Source: Oscillospiraceae bacterium
GTDB lineage: Bacteria; Bacillota; Clostridia; UMGS1810
DNA: 64,000 bases
Assembly: GCA_021629085.1 (NCBI GenBank)
Contig: JAJXRJ010000002.1
Coordinates: 1 to 64,000, forward strand
Direction: 5' to 3'
Shown here: in pieces, positions 6,652 through 16,102 of the stretch
Layout: each line of letters opens with the position of its first letter
Numbering within the stretch: the stretch's first letter is position 1
Notes under the pieces: generated by a model
Databases searched by the model: none
The model's input: the letters and a program-made list of their open reading frames with translations, nothing else
What the model was told of the DNA's origin: nothing
Position numbers and translations under genes: made by a program

Positions 6652-9258
6652 ATGCAAAAACCGATTACTCCTATGATGCGGCAATATTTGGAAATCAAAG
6701 AGCAATACAAAGACTGCCTGCTGTTTTTTCGGCTGGGCGATTTTTACGAGCTGTTTTTTGACGATGCGAAGGTGGCGTCTGAAGAGCTGGAACTGACGCT
6801 CACCGGGCGCAACTGCGGGCAGGAGGAGCGCGCGCCCATGTGCGGCGTGCCCTTCCACTCGGTGGACAGCTACATTGCGCGGCTCATCCAAAAGGGCTAC
6901 AAGGTTGCCATTTGCGAGCAAATGGAAGACCCGGCGACTGCCAAGGATTTGGTGCGGCGCGACGTGGTGCGCGTCATCACGCCGGGCACCGCCAATCTCG
7001 ACTTGGTGTTAAACGAGGCGGCGAACAACTTTTTGGCCAGCGTCTATTTGGAGGAGGGCCATTTTGGCGTTTGCTTTACCGACGTTTCCACCGGCGAGCT
7101 GTTTGCCACAGAGGGCGAAAACGATTTGGCGGAAAACAGCCTGGCAAATACCCTTGCCTGCTTTAAGCCGTCTGAAATCATCGTAAACGACCGGGCAATG
7201 CAGTTTGACCGGGTATTTGAACATTTAAAAAAACGGTTCCACTTTTATTTGAGCTGCCTGCCGGAAAAAAACTATTCTGAGGAAAACGCACAGCTTTTAA
7301 TTGATGAAAAATTTGGCATAGACGGGGAGGGCGCCAGGTCCATTGCGGACAAGCGTTTTGCAAAACGCGCCGTGGGCGGTGCGCTCGGGTATCTCAACGA
7401 CACGCAGAAAGTGCAGCTTTCGCACATTTCCCAAATTAACTATTACACCCAAAACCAATACATGGATATCGATATGTCCTCCCGGCGCAATTTGGAGCTT
7501 ACCGAAACCATGCGCGCAAAAAGCAAGCGCGGCTCGCTTTTGGGGGTGCTTGACAAAACCAAAACCTCTATGGGCGCAAGGCTTTTGCGCAAATGGCTGG
7601 AACAGCCGCTGTTAAACGTTTCGGAAATCAGCCAGCGGCTGGACGCGGTGGAGGAGCTGGTGGACAACATCTACATCCGCGAGGATATCATCGGGTTTTT
7701 AAGGGGCATTCAAGACATTGAGCGCATCATCTCAAAAATTGTGTACGGCTCGGCCAACGCGCGGGATTTTGTGGCCTTAAAGCACAGCCTTGTAAACCTC
7801 CCGCCCATCATTGGCTCGGTGGGCATGCTAAAAAGTGAATATTTTAAATTTATACACCAAAATATGGAGCCGTTAGAAGATTTAAAACAGCTCATCGACT
7901 CCGCCTTTGTGGACGAGCCGCCCGTCACCATCCGGGAGGGCGGCATGATAAAAGCCGGGTTTGACAAGGAGCTGGACAGGCTACGGACAACCGTGCAAAA
8001 CGGCTCGGCCATCATTGCTGAGATTGAGAGCAAGGAGCGCGAAAGCACCGGGATAAAGAACCTAAAGGTCTCTTACAACAAGGTGTTTGGCTATTACATA
8101 GAAATCACCAAATCCAACATTGACAAAGCGCCCGGGCACTACATCCGCAAACAGACGCTCACCAACTGCGAGCGCTATATCACCCAGGAGCTCAAAGAGG
8201 TGGAAAACACCATCTTGGGCGCCAATGAGCGCATAAACGGCTTAGAATATGACGACTTTATGGCGGTGCGCGAAGCGGTGGGCCAAAACATTGCGCGGGT
8301 GCAGCTGCAGGCCAAGCTCATTGCCATTGTGGATGCGCTGTGCTCTCTGGCAGCCGTTGCCGTGCAGAACAACTACGTAAAACCCCTGGTGGACGGCGGG
8401 AATGTGATAGACATCAAGGACGGCCGGCATCCCATTGTGGAGCGCACGCTGACCGACAGCCTGTTTGTGCCAAACAGCACCTATCTGGACACCGACGACA
8501 ACCGGTTTGCCATTATCACCGGCCCCAATATGGCTGGGAAATCCACCTATATGCGCCAAACCGCAATTTTAGTGCTCATGGCGCAAATCGGCAGCTTTGT
8601 GCCGGCAAAATCGTGCCATGTGGGCGTTGTGGACAAAATCTTCACCCGCGTCGGCGCGTCGGACGATTTGGCGGCGGGGCAGAGCACCTTTATGGTGGAG
8701 ATGACAGAGGTGGCCAACATTTTAAAGAACGCCACCAAAAAGAGCCTGCTCATTTTGGATGAAATCGGCCGCGGCACCAGCACATTTGACGGCCTTTCCA
8801 TTGCCTGGGCGGTGGTGGAATATCTAAGCGACAAAAAATATGTGGGCGCAAAGGCGCTGTTTGCCACCCACTATCACGAGCTCACCGCATTAGAAGACCG
8901 CATTGAAGGCGTAAAAAACTACTCGGTTGCGGTTAAAAAGCGCGGGGACGACATTGTGTTTTTGCGTAAAATTGTCCCCGGCGGTACGGATGACAGCTAC
9001 GGCATTGAGGTGGCAAAGCTTGCGGGTGTGCCCGAAGAAGTGATTTTGCGCGCAAAAGAAATTTTGCATGAAATAGAAGCGGGCGATGTGCGCGAGCAGG
9101 CGCGCCAACATAAAGCGGAGCCTGTGCAAAAAAGCGCGGACACCGAGCTTTGTGCGCTTATCAAAAGCTACGATATATCCACGCTCACGCCCATTGAGGC
9201 GTTAAACGAAATTTATAAACTCCAGCAAAAGGTGGACGAGCTCTATGGGGAAAATTAA
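6652..9258 (+). CDS. mutS: DNA mismatch repair protein MutS
   Basis: An 868-residue mismatch-recognition ATPase. The N-terminal mismatch-binding loop GDFYELFFDDA is present (about residues 27-37). The ABC-type ATPase domain has Walker A GPNMAGKST, and DEIGRGTSTFDG contains Walker B and the following conserved segment. Length is normal for MutS1. GGAGG lies upstream of the ATG. It overlaps mutL by 14 bp, so the two are translationally coupled. Confidence 0.98.
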   Translation: MQKPITPMMRQYLEIKEQYKDCLLFFRLGDFYELFFDDAKVASEELELTLTGRNCGQEERAPMCGVPFHSVDSYIARLIQKGYKVAICEQMEDPATAKDLVRRDVVRVITPGTANLDLVLNEAANNFLASVYLEEGHFGVCFTDVSTGELFATEGENDLAENSLANTLACFKPSEIIVNDRAMQFDRVFEHLKKRFHFYLSCLPEKNYSEENAQLLIDEKFGIDGEGARSIADKRFAKRAVGGALGYLNDTQKVQLSHISQINYYTQNQYMDIDMSSRRNLELTETMRAKSKRGSLLGVLDKTKTSMGARLLRKWLEQPLLNVSEISQRLDAVEELVDNIYIREDIIGFLRGIQDIERIISKIVYGSANARDFVALKHSLVNLPPIIGSVGMLKSEYFKFIHQNMEPLEDLKQLIDSAFVDEPPVTIREGGMIKAGFDKELDRLRTTVQNGSAIIAEIESKERESTGIKNLKVSYNKVFGYYIEITKSNIDKAPGHYIRKQTLTNCERYITQELKEVENTILGANERINGLEYDDFMAVREAVGQNIARVQLQAKLIAIVDALCSLAAVAVQNNYVKPLVDGGNVIDIKDGRHPIVERTLTDSLFVPNSTYLDTDDNRFAIITGPNMAGKSTYMRQTAILVLMAQIGSFVPAKSCHVGVVDKIFTRVGASDDLAAGQSTFMVEMTEVANILKNATKKSLLILDEIGRGTSTFDGLSIAWAVVEYLSDKKYVGAKALFATHYHELTALEDRIEGVKNYSVAVKKRGDDIVFLRKIVPGGTDDSYGIEVAKLAGVPEEVILRAKEILHEIEAGDVREQARQHKAEPVQKSADTELCALIKSYDISTLTPIEALNEIYKLQQKVDELYGEN

Positions 9259-11137
9259 TGTCTTAGACCAATCGGTTGCCAACCTCATTGCCGCGGGCGA
9301 AGTGGTAGAGCGGCCCGCATCGGTGGTAAAAGAGCTTTTGGAAAATTCCATTGACGCGGGCGCAAAAACGGTCACGGTGGAAATTAAAAACGGCGGCATG
9401 CGCTATATCCGCGTCACCGACGACGGCAGCGGCATTGCGCCCGAAGACGTGCGCACTGCGTTTTTGCCGCACGCCACCAGCAAAATTAAAACCAGCGCTG
9501 ATTTAGACAGCATTTATACGCTGGGGTTTCGCGGCGAGGCGCTCGCAAGCATTGCAGCGGTTTCACGGGTGGAAATTTACACCAAAACCGCAAAAAACGC
9601 GCTTGGCCGGCTGCTTGTGATTGAGGGCGGCAAGGTGCTGGAAGAATCGGACACCGGCTGTGCAGACGGCACGACGGTGATTGTGCGGAATTTATTTTTC
9701 AACACGCCCGCGCGCATGAAATTTTTGAAAAAAGACGCCACAGAAACAAGCCATGTGGCGGACGTGGTGCAAAAGGCCATGCTTGGGAACCCCAACGTTG
9801 CCATCAAATTTTTAGGCGGTGCAAAACCGCTCTCCTCCCCCGGGGACGGCAAGCTGCAAAACGCCATTTACACGGTATATGGCAAAGCGTGCTACGACCA
9901 CATTTTGCCGGTGGATGACGCCGGCGAGCGGATTTGTGTGACCGGGTTTGCGGGCGATATGTCGCTTGCGCGCGGCAACCGCGCCTGCCAGGTGTTTTTT
10001 TTAAACGGCAGGTGCATTGTGAGCAAATCCCTCTCTGCCGCACTGGCGGAAGCGTATAAACATATGCTCATGGTGGGGAAATTCCCGTTTGCAGTGTTAA
10101 ACATCCGTATCAATGCAGCCTTTGTGGACGTCAACGTGCACCCCACCAAGCAGGAGGTGCGCTTTTCAGACGAGCGCGCGGTGTTTGACGCGGTGTACTG
10201 GGCGGTCAAAAATGCGCTGTCTCAAAAAAAGCAGGTGCCCGAAATCAAGGTGAACCCGTCCGCCTTTGACGCGCCCGACCCCAAGCAGGTCACCCAGCAG
10301 GAAATCAATTTTTTGAAGGATTCTTTTGTAAAAGACCGAACGCATTATGAGAAAGGCAGCGCGGATATTTTACCGGGCGTGCCCATCACCAAAGAGGCGC
10401 TCCACAGCCATCCTGCGCCGCAGTCGTTTCTGGACGATGCAAAGCATGTGCCGGCAGAGGTTTCTTCCCCGCTTGCGCCCGCCCATCCGGAACCGCAAAA
10501 GGCAAAGGAGCAACCGCATGCAACCCAAAACCGGCCGGAAGGCGCGCCCTGGCAGCCGGGGCTGGACTTTACCATTGCCGGGCAGATATTTGACACCTAT
10601 ATCATTGTGCAAAAAGGCGAAGAAATGCTCATCATTGACCAGCACGCCGCGCATGAACGGCTGTATTTTGAACAGTTTCTGGCGGCATTTTATGCAAATG
10701 ACATGCAGTCGCAGGCACTGCTGGTGCCCTTCACACTGCATGTGACGCCGCTGGAGTTTGACACCATCTGCCAGAATTTCGATTTCTTTTCCAGCCTGGG
10801 CTTTTTGGTTGAGGCGTTTGGAAACAGCGATATCATCCTCCGCAGCGTGCCGGCGGCGCTTATCGAAAGCAATCTCAAAGACGTGGTGACTGAGCTCATT
10901 GCGGTGCTTGGCCGGGGCGGCGATTCCATCACCGACACCCAGCGTTCGGCACTTTACACCATGGCCTGCAAACGCGCCCTGAAGGGCAACCGCAAGCTGA
11001 GCGTGCCGGAAATGGAGCGGCTGGTATCCGACCTTTCCACACTGGGCAGCATCAATACCTGCCCCCACGGCAGGCCCATTGAAATTAAAATGACAAAGAC
11101 GGATTTGGAAAAACAGTTTAAAAGGATTGTTGGGTGA
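9245..11137 (+). CDS. mutL: DNA mismatch repair protein MutL
   Basis: A 630-residue GHKL ATPase/endonuclease. The N-terminal domain shows ELLENSIDAGA and DDGSGI. The C-terminal dimerisation domain keeps the endonuclease motif DQHAAHERLYFE and the zinc-site CPHGRP, so this MutL should nick DNA, as expected in bacteria without MutH. The linker between the domains (about 330-430) is Pro/Ala-rich and probably disordered. Start overlaps the end of mutS. Confidence 0.98.
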   Translation: MGKINVLDQSVANLIAAGEVVERPASVVKELLENSIDAGAKTVTVEIKNGGMRYIRVTDDGSGIAPEDVRTAFLPHATSKIKTSADLDSIYTLGFRGEALASIAAVSRVEIYTKTAKNALGRLLVIEGGKVLEESDTGCADGTTVIVRNLFFNTPARMKFLKKDATETSHVADVVQKAMLGNPNVAIKFLGGAKPLSSPGDGKLQNAIYTVYGKACYDHILPVDDAGERICVTGFAGDMSLARGNRACQVFFLNGRCIVSKSLSAALAEAYKHMLMVGKFPFAVLNIRINAAFVDVNVHPTKQEVRFSDERAVFDAVYWAVKNALSQKKQVPEIKVNPSAFDAPDPKQVTQQEINFLKDSFVKDRTHYEKGSADILPGVPITKEALHSHPAPQSFLDDAKHVPAEVSSPLAPAHPEPQKAKEQPHATQNRPEGAPWQPGLDFTIAGQIFDTYIIVQKGEEMLIIDQHAAHERLYFEQFLAAFYANDMQSQALLVPFTLHVTPLEFDTICQNFDFFSSLGFLVEAFGNSDIILRSVPAALIESNLKDVVTELIAVLGRGGDSITDTQRSALYTMACKRALKGNRKLSVPEMERLVSDLSTLGSINTCPHGRPIEIKMTKTDLEKQFKRIVG

Positions 11138-11138
11138 T

Positions 11139-12092
11139 ATGGAGCAAAAACAACTTCCGGTTGCAGCCATTGTGGGGCCAACCGGCGTGGGGAAAACCAA
11201 AATTTCTGTGACGCTTGCAAAAATGCTGGGTGCGGAAATTATCTCGGCCGATTCCATGCAGATTTACAAGCATTTAGATATTGCCACTGCCAAGCCAAGC
11301 GCGGCACAAATGGCGGGCGTCCCCCATCATCTGCTGGATATTTTAGAGCCGTGGGAGGAATACAGCGCGGCGCAGTTTGTGCGGGACGCAGGGAAAAAAA
11401 TTGAAGAAATCTCTGCGCGCGGGCATCTCCCCCTTCTGGTGGGCGGCACCGGCCTTTATGTGGACTCGCTTCTTTTGGGCGTGTCGTTTGCCGGGGAGAC
11501 GGGCGACCGTGCATACCGCGGGCAGCTTATGGAGCGCGCAAACAAAGAGGGCGTCCTGCCGCTTCACACAGCCCTGCAGGAAATTGACCCGGAGTCCGCG
11601 GCGCGCATCCATCCCAACAATGTAAAACGCGTGGTGCGGGCGCTTGAAATTTTTCACACCACAGGTAAAACCATGACCTGGCACATCAAAAACTCGAAAC
11701 TTGCGCCATCCCCCTACCGCGCCTGTGTCATTGGGTTTTTTAGAGACCGGCAAAGCCTCTATGACAGGATTGATATGCGGGTGGATGAGATGCTTAAAAA
11801 TGGGCTTGTGAAAGAGATCCAAATGGTATATAATAGAAAAGAGGGTGTCAGCCGCACGGCGGCGCAGGCGCTTGGATATAAAGAGCTGGTGTGGTATTTC
11901 CGCGGGCTGTCAACCTTTGACGAGGCGGTTGCCATCCTAAAGCGCGACACCCGCCGCTATGCCAAGCGGCAAATGACGTGGTTTCAAAAAAATCCAAATA
12001 CCCACTGGGTGGATTTAGGCCACAAGACGGAGAAACAGGCAGCAGAGGAATGTTACACAATCCTAAAACAATATGGAGGGGTTTTTTTATGA
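11139..12092 (+). CDS. miaA: tRNA dimethylallyltransferase MiaA
   Basis: A 317-residue enzyme that transfers a dimethylallyl group to N6 of A37 in tRNA, making the substrate of MiaB. The P-loop is GPTGVGKT and the DSMQIYKHLDIATAKPS segment is diagnostic. The start is the ATG one base after the mutL stop, with AAAGGATT inside the mutL end. Its last codons overlap the hfq start (ATGA). Confidence 0.96.
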   Translation: MEQKQLPVAAIVGPTGVGKTKISVTLAKMLGAEIISADSMQIYKHLDIATAKPSAAQMAGVPHHLLDILEPWEEYSAAQFVRDAGKKIEEISARGHLPLLVGGTGLYVDSLLLGVSFAGETGDRAYRGQLMERANKEGVLPLHTALQEIDPESAARIHPNNVKRVVRALEIFHTTGKTMTWHIKNSKLAPSPYRACVIGFFRDRQSLYDRIDMRVDEMLKNGLVKEIQMVYNRKEGVSRTAAQALGYKELVWYFRGLSTFDEAVAILKRDTRRYAKRQMTWFQKNPNTHWVDLGHKTEKQAAEECYTILKQYGGVFL

Positions 12093-12319
12093 ACAAACAG
12101 GTAAATTTCCAGGACACATTCTTAAATGCGGTTCGCAAGGAGCGGGTGGACGTTACGGTGTATCTCACCAACGGCTTCCAGTTTAAAGGCCAGGTGAAAA
12201 GCTTTGACAGCTTTACCATTTTGCTCGATTCCGACGGCAAGGAGCAGCTGGTGTTTAAACATGCCATTTCCACCATCATCCCCAAGCGGCCCATCGACTT
12301 TTCCAAATACGAGAAATAA
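12089..12319 (+). CDS. hfq: RNA chaperone Hfq
   Basis: A 76-residue Sm-like protein that forms a hexamer and binds small RNAs and U- or A-rich mRNA. The Sm1 region has QDTFLNAVRKE and VYLTNGFQFKG; the Sm2 signature is FKHAISTIIP. TGGAGGGG precedes the ATG, which overlaps the miaA stop by 4 bp. The miaA-hfq order is conserved widely. Confidence 0.96.
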   Translation: MNKQVNFQDTFLNAVRKERVDVTVYLTNGFQFKGQVKSFDSFTILLDSDGKEQLVFKHAISTIIPKRPIDFSKYEK

Positions 12320-12379
12320 TGCCGGACAAGCCTGACTAAGGCTTTCGTTCGGTGTAAAAAATTGCGGCGGTGGTAAATA

Positions 12380-13591
12380 TTGAAAAAAAACATGGTAAAA
12401 ATTGCAGTCGCAATCTTACTTTTGTTTGCGGTGTGGAATTTTTATAAACTGATCAACCCAGAGTTGAAAACCGAAATGGTGTTTAGCGGGAAGATGGAAA
12501 ATGCTTCCAGCCACCAGGGCGTGATTGCGCGCGACGAATTTTTGGCGGACCAGAGCGCTTCGGGTACGCTGCAGGCCATGGTGCCCGAAGGGGAAATGGT
12601 AAAAAAGGGAAAGCTCATCGCCTGCATTTACAAAGGCGGCATTGACCCGGATGTGCAAAATAAGCTGACGCGGGTCAACGAACGCATCAGTGAAATTACC
12701 AGTTCCAAATCCGCCGGCGACGCGTTTTCCGACGACGTATATAAGCTGGAAACCCGCATTTCCGAAAAGGTAAAGGAAATGGTGGCTTCTCTGGACAAGG
12801 CGGATGCGCGGACGGTTTTAAGTGACAAACTGGAAATTGACGCCATCTTGGAAAAAAAGAATACGCTCACAGGCGACAAAGCGTCTATTGAAACCAGCCT
12901 TGCCGCGCTGGAAGCGGAAAAAAGCGAGTATGAATCCGTGCTAAACCAGGCCAGGGAGGATATATTTTCACCGCGCGCAGGGATTTTCTCCACCCTTACC
13001 GACGGTTTGGAATCGGTGCTCAGCACCGATGCGGCAAAAGAAATGACTGTGGATGAATTTCGGTCCATTTTAGATACGCCGCTCAAGGACACCACCGCAG
13101 CCGACTATGTGCCGCAGTGCAAAATTATTGATACCTATGAATGGTGTGTTGCCATGGAACTTACTGAAGCGCGCGCCAAACAGTTTGAAGAAAATGAAAG
13201 CGTAGAGCTTCGCTTAGACGGCATTTCCAAAAATATCCCTGCGCGGGTGAGCGCAATTTCCCCGGTAAAAGACGGGAAATGCATCCTCACCGCGTCTTCC
13301 AGCTATTATGACACCGACATTGTACACATGCGCAAAACCGAGGTGACGCTGATTAAAAATACTTACTCCGGTTTAAAAGTGCCCGTGGAGGCCATTCGGG
13401 AAAAAGATGGCGAAAAAGGCGTTTACACGGTGACCGACTCGTTTATTCGGTTTAAACCCGTAGAGGTTCTCTATCAGGACGGCGAATATGCCATTGTAAA
13501 GGAAAACAATGCAGTTTCCGGCTCTTTGCTGCTCTACGACGAAGTGGTGGTTGCGGGCCGCAATCTGACGGAAGGCAAAATGGTGAAATAA
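12380..13591 (+). CDS. HlyD-like membrane adaptor protein in the division cluster
   Basis: A 403-residue protein with one N-terminal membrane anchor (about residues 5-22), a lipoyl-like hairpin region (about 35-90, GVIARDEF...MVPEGEMVKKGK), a long coiled coil (about 95-200) and a beta-barrel C-terminal half. This is the build of HlyD/RND adaptor proteins, yet no transporter gene is adjacent. It precedes yggS and sepF by a few bases, which suggests a link to division or envelope assembly; that is inference. The start is TTG with GGCGGTGG 6 nt upstream; an ATG four codons later is an alternative. Confidence 0.65.
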   Translation: MKKNMVKIAVAILLLFAVWNFYKLINPELKTEMVFSGKMENASSHQGVIARDEFLADQSASGTLQAMVPEGEMVKKGKLIACIYKGGIDPDVQNKLTRVNERISEITSSKSAGDAFSDDVYKLETRISEKVKEMVASLDKADARTVLSDKLEIDAILEKKNTLTGDKASIETSLAALEAEKSEYESVLNQAREDIFSPRAGIFSTLTDGLESVLSTDAAKEMTVDEFRSILDTPLKDTTAADYVPQCKIIDTYEWCVAMELTEARAKQFEENESVELRLDGISKNIPARVSAISPVKDGKCILTASSSYYDTDIVHMRKTEVTLIKNTYSGLKVPVEAIREKDGEKGVYTVTDSFIRFKPVEVLYQDGEYAIVKENNAVSGSLLLYDEVVVAGRNLTEGKMVK

Positions 13592-13603
13592 GGAGGGCTT
13601 TTT

Positions 13604-14284
13604 TTGGCGGATATTGCAAATAATATCGCATCGGTCAGGGCGCGGGTGGCAGCGGCATGTGCGCGCGTTGGCAGAAACCCTGCCGACGTGACCATCCTCG
13701 GCGTGTCCAAAACCGTCGGCCTGCCCGATATCCAAACAGCGCTTGACTGCGGCATTACGCAGCTTGGTGAAAACCGGGTGCAGGAGCTGTGCGAAAAGTA
13801 CGGGGCGGTCAAAGGGGCCGACTGGCACCTCATTGGGCATTTGCAAACCAATAAAGTCAAATACATCATTGACAAAGTGTCGCTCATCCACTCGGTGGAG
13901 AGTATGAAGCTGGCGCGGGAAATTGACCGGCTCAGCAAAGCGGCCGGAAAAACGACCAACGTTTTAATTGAAGTCAATATTTCAGGCGAAGCCTCCAAAC
14001 ACGGCATACCGCCTGAAGCGTTATATCCATTTTTAGACGAAATTTCAAGCCTGGAAGCCGTTTCTGTGCGCGGCCTGATGACCATGGCCCCGCTTTTGGC
14101 GCCAAAAGAAGAAATTCGACAAATTTTTAAAAAATTGTTTCATTTTTTTATTGACATATCGCAAAAAAAATATAATAATATGAGTATGGACTTTTTGTCT
14201 ATGGGCATGAGCAACGATTTTGAAATTGCCGTGGAGGAGGGCGCGAACCTTATCCGCGTCGGAAGTGCGATTTTTAAAGCTTAG
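13604..14284 (+). CDS. YggS/PLPBP family pyridoxal-phosphate homeostasis protein
   Basis: A 226-residue single-domain type III PLP-barrel protein. The PLP lysine is in LGVSKTVG, followed by the family signature LGENRVQE; DWHLIGHLQTNK and the C-terminal SMGMSNDF...GSAIF are also present. The family controls free PLP and amino-acid balance and has no known enzyme activity. TTG start with AGGAGGG 6 nt upstream. In many Gram-positives it sits directly before sepF, as here. Confidence 0.93.
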   Translation: MADIANNIASVRARVAAACARVGRNPADVTILGVSKTVGLPDIQTALDCGITQLGENRVQELCEKYGAVKGADWHLIGHLQTNKVKYIIDKVSLIHSVESMKLAREIDRLSKAAGKTTNVLIEVNISGEASKHGIPPEALYPFLDEISSLEAVSVRGLMTMAPLLAPKEEIRQIFKKLFHFFIDISQKKYNNMSMDFLSMGMSNDFEIAVEEGANLIRVGSAIFKA

Positions 14285-14362
14285 CCGAATCATGGACAAG
14301 CCAATCTGCTGTTTTATTTGACAATTCCGAATTTTAATTTTCTATATAAGGGAGAGAGTGTA

Positions 14363-14803
14363 ATGGGTAACTTTATGAACAAAGTGACTGGATTTTTCGG
14401 CTTGAACGATGACGAATTTGAAGACAGCATGGATCAAATGATCCCGGAAAACACCAGTGCGCGGGAAGAAGGGCCGGTTATCAACGCGAAAAAAGGCAAA
14501 GTCGTCAATATACATACCACAACCCAGTTAAAAGTTGTCATCATACAGCCTACCACCTATGCAGAAGCGCAGGAAATTGCGGATCATTTAAAATCGAAAA
14601 AGCCCGTGGTGGTCAATTTGGAAAAATTGGACCGCGACATTGCGGTAAAAATTGTCAACTTCCTTTCCGGCGCAGTGTACGCATTGGATGGCAGCATGCA
14701 AAAGGTGTCCAGCGGTATTTTGCTGCTCGCGCCTTACAACGTGGGCATTATGGGCGATTTTTCCGACGAGCTCAAAATGCATGGCCTATTTGATTTGAAC
14801 TAA
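14363..14803 (+). CDS. sepF: Cell division protein SepF
   Basis: A 146-residue FtsZ-bundling membrane tether. The N-terminal amphipathic helix (MGNFMNKVTGFFGL) is the membrane anchor, followed by an acidic linker and the SepF (DUF552) core from about residue 55. The start is the ATG with AAGGGAGAG upstream. A TTGACA at 14318-14323 with TCTATA or TATATA near 14341-14348 may give sepF its own weak promoter. It overlaps the next gene by one base. Confidence 0.95.
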   Translation: MGNFMNKVTGFFGLNDDEFEDSMDQMIPENTSAREEGPVINAKKGKVVNIHTTTQLKVVIIQPTTYAEAQEIADHLKSKKPVVVNLEKLDRDIAVKIVNFLSGAVYALDGSMQKVSSGILLLAPYNVGIMGDFSDELKMHGLFDLN

Positions 14804-15588
14804 TGGACAAGCAGGCGTTTGTAACCGGCAGCTTTTCGAATGAGCAAAAGCTGCTGCTCGCACGCGCATATGACTTGTGTATGCGGGCAAAAACGCGGGA
14901 AATTCCAACTTTTACGCCGTTTTTAAACCCCAGCGAGCAGGCGCTGGTGCTTTCCAAATGCGTAAAATTTACCGATCTTTCGGTAAATACATCGGGCGGG
15001 TATGACGGAGCCGAGAGAAGGATTCTTTCTTTCTCTCCTTTTTATAATTATGACCAAACACCGCCCGCCTTTCCCATTTGCACCATCCGCATTGCAGCAA
15101 AGGACGGTTCTTTGTTTTCCCACCGCGACTATCTGGGTTCTATCCTGTCTTTGGGCGTCAAGCGGGAAACGACCGGCGACATTGTGCTGTTAGACGGCTG
15201 TGCCTATCTCTTTTGCGAAAAGAATATATCTGACTTTTTTGTGCAAAATTTAAAAAAAGTTTCGAATACGCCGGTCAATGCCACGCTCTATGACCAGGCG
15301 GTCACTGTGCCGGAGCACACCCGGTTCCGGCAGGTCAGCCAGACAGTTTCTTCCATGCGGTTAGACTGCGTGGTGAGCGCTATGGCAAATAAACCGCGCG
15401 CCGCGGCGGCACAGCTCATCCAATCCGGTATGGTGCAAAAAAATTACAGCGTCGCCCAGTCGGTTTCGCAGCAGGTGAGCGACGGCGACATCCTTTCGGT
15501 CCGCGGCGTGGGCAAGGCAGTCATTGCAACTGACGGCCGGCGCACAAAAAAAGACCGGGTGCATATTACAATCAAATATTATATTTAA
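14803..15588 (+). CDS. ylmH: YlmH-type S4-domain RNA-binding protein
   Basis: A 261-residue protein with the YlmH N-terminal domain and a C-terminal S4 RNA-binding fold (from about residue 185: MRLDCVVSAMANKPRAAA). YlmH binds the ribosome and helps rescue stalled nascent chains in Bacillus. The gene sits between sepF and divIVA, its usual place. Confidence 0.92.
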   Translation: MDKQAFVTGSFSNEQKLLLARAYDLCMRAKTREIPTFTPFLNPSEQALVLSKCVKFTDLSVNTSGGYDGAERRILSFSPFYNYDQTPPAFPICTIRIAAKDGSLFSHRDYLGSILSLGVKRETTGDIVLLDGCAYLFCEKNISDFFVQNLKKVSNTPVNATLYDQAVTVPEHTRFRQVSQTVSSMRLDCVVSAMANKPRAAAAQLIQSGMVQKNYSVAQSVSQQVSDGDILSVRGVGKAVIATDGRRTKKDRVHITIKYYI

Positions 15589-15625
15589 CGCGGCAAAACG
15601 CCGCAAGAAAAGGTGGTTTGCAAAC

Positions 15626-16078
15626 ATGCTTTCTCCGCTGGACATTCAAAGCGTTGCATTTTCAAAGTCAATTTCGGGGTATCATAAATCTGAAGTGGAC
15701 GAATTTATGGCGCTGATCCTCAAAGACTATGAAGCGCTGTATCGGGAAAATATTGCGCTAAAAGACCGCAACAACGTGCTTTCGGAAGGATTAGAACACT
15801 ACAAGGCCATGGAAGAGACCATGCAAAATACGCTCATTGTGGCGCAGCAAACCGGCGAAGAGCTGAAAAAGAACGCCGAAGACAAGGCAAAACTGATTTT
15901 GGAGGATGCAAACCTTCGCGCCAAAGAACGCGCCGATGCGGCACAAAACAAGGTAGCCGCATTAAACAGCGAGTTTGAGGCGCTCAAAAAAGAAATGGAA
16001 CTTTATAAGACCAAAACCATTGCCGCGCTCAGTGCACAAATCAAAGCGCTGGAATCAGACCAGGCAAGCGACAATTAA
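15626..16078 (+). CDS. divIVA: DivIVA domain protein
   Basis: A 150-residue coiled-coil protein. The N-terminal membrane-binding segment LSPLDIQSVAFSKSISGYHKSEVDEFM fragmentarily matches the DivIVA signature (F...GY..EVD.F), and the rest is heptad-rich coiled coil. It binds curved membranes at septa and poles. The start is the ATG 37 bp after ylmH with AAAAGGTGG upstream; the longer frame runs into ylmH. Confidence 0.93.
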   Translation: MLSPLDIQSVAFSKSISGYHKSEVDEFMALILKDYEALYRENIALKDRNNVLSEGLEHYKAMEETMQNTLIVAQQTGEELKKNAEDKAKLILEDANLRAKERADAAQNKVAALNSEFEALKKEMELYKTKTIAALSAQIKALESDQASDN

Positions 16079-16102
16079 CATCACAAACGTAAGGAGTTGT
16101 TT

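Noticed and set aside
16079..16102. T-box leader before ileS
   Set aside because: Only 24 bp separate divIVA and ileS, too short for a T-box.
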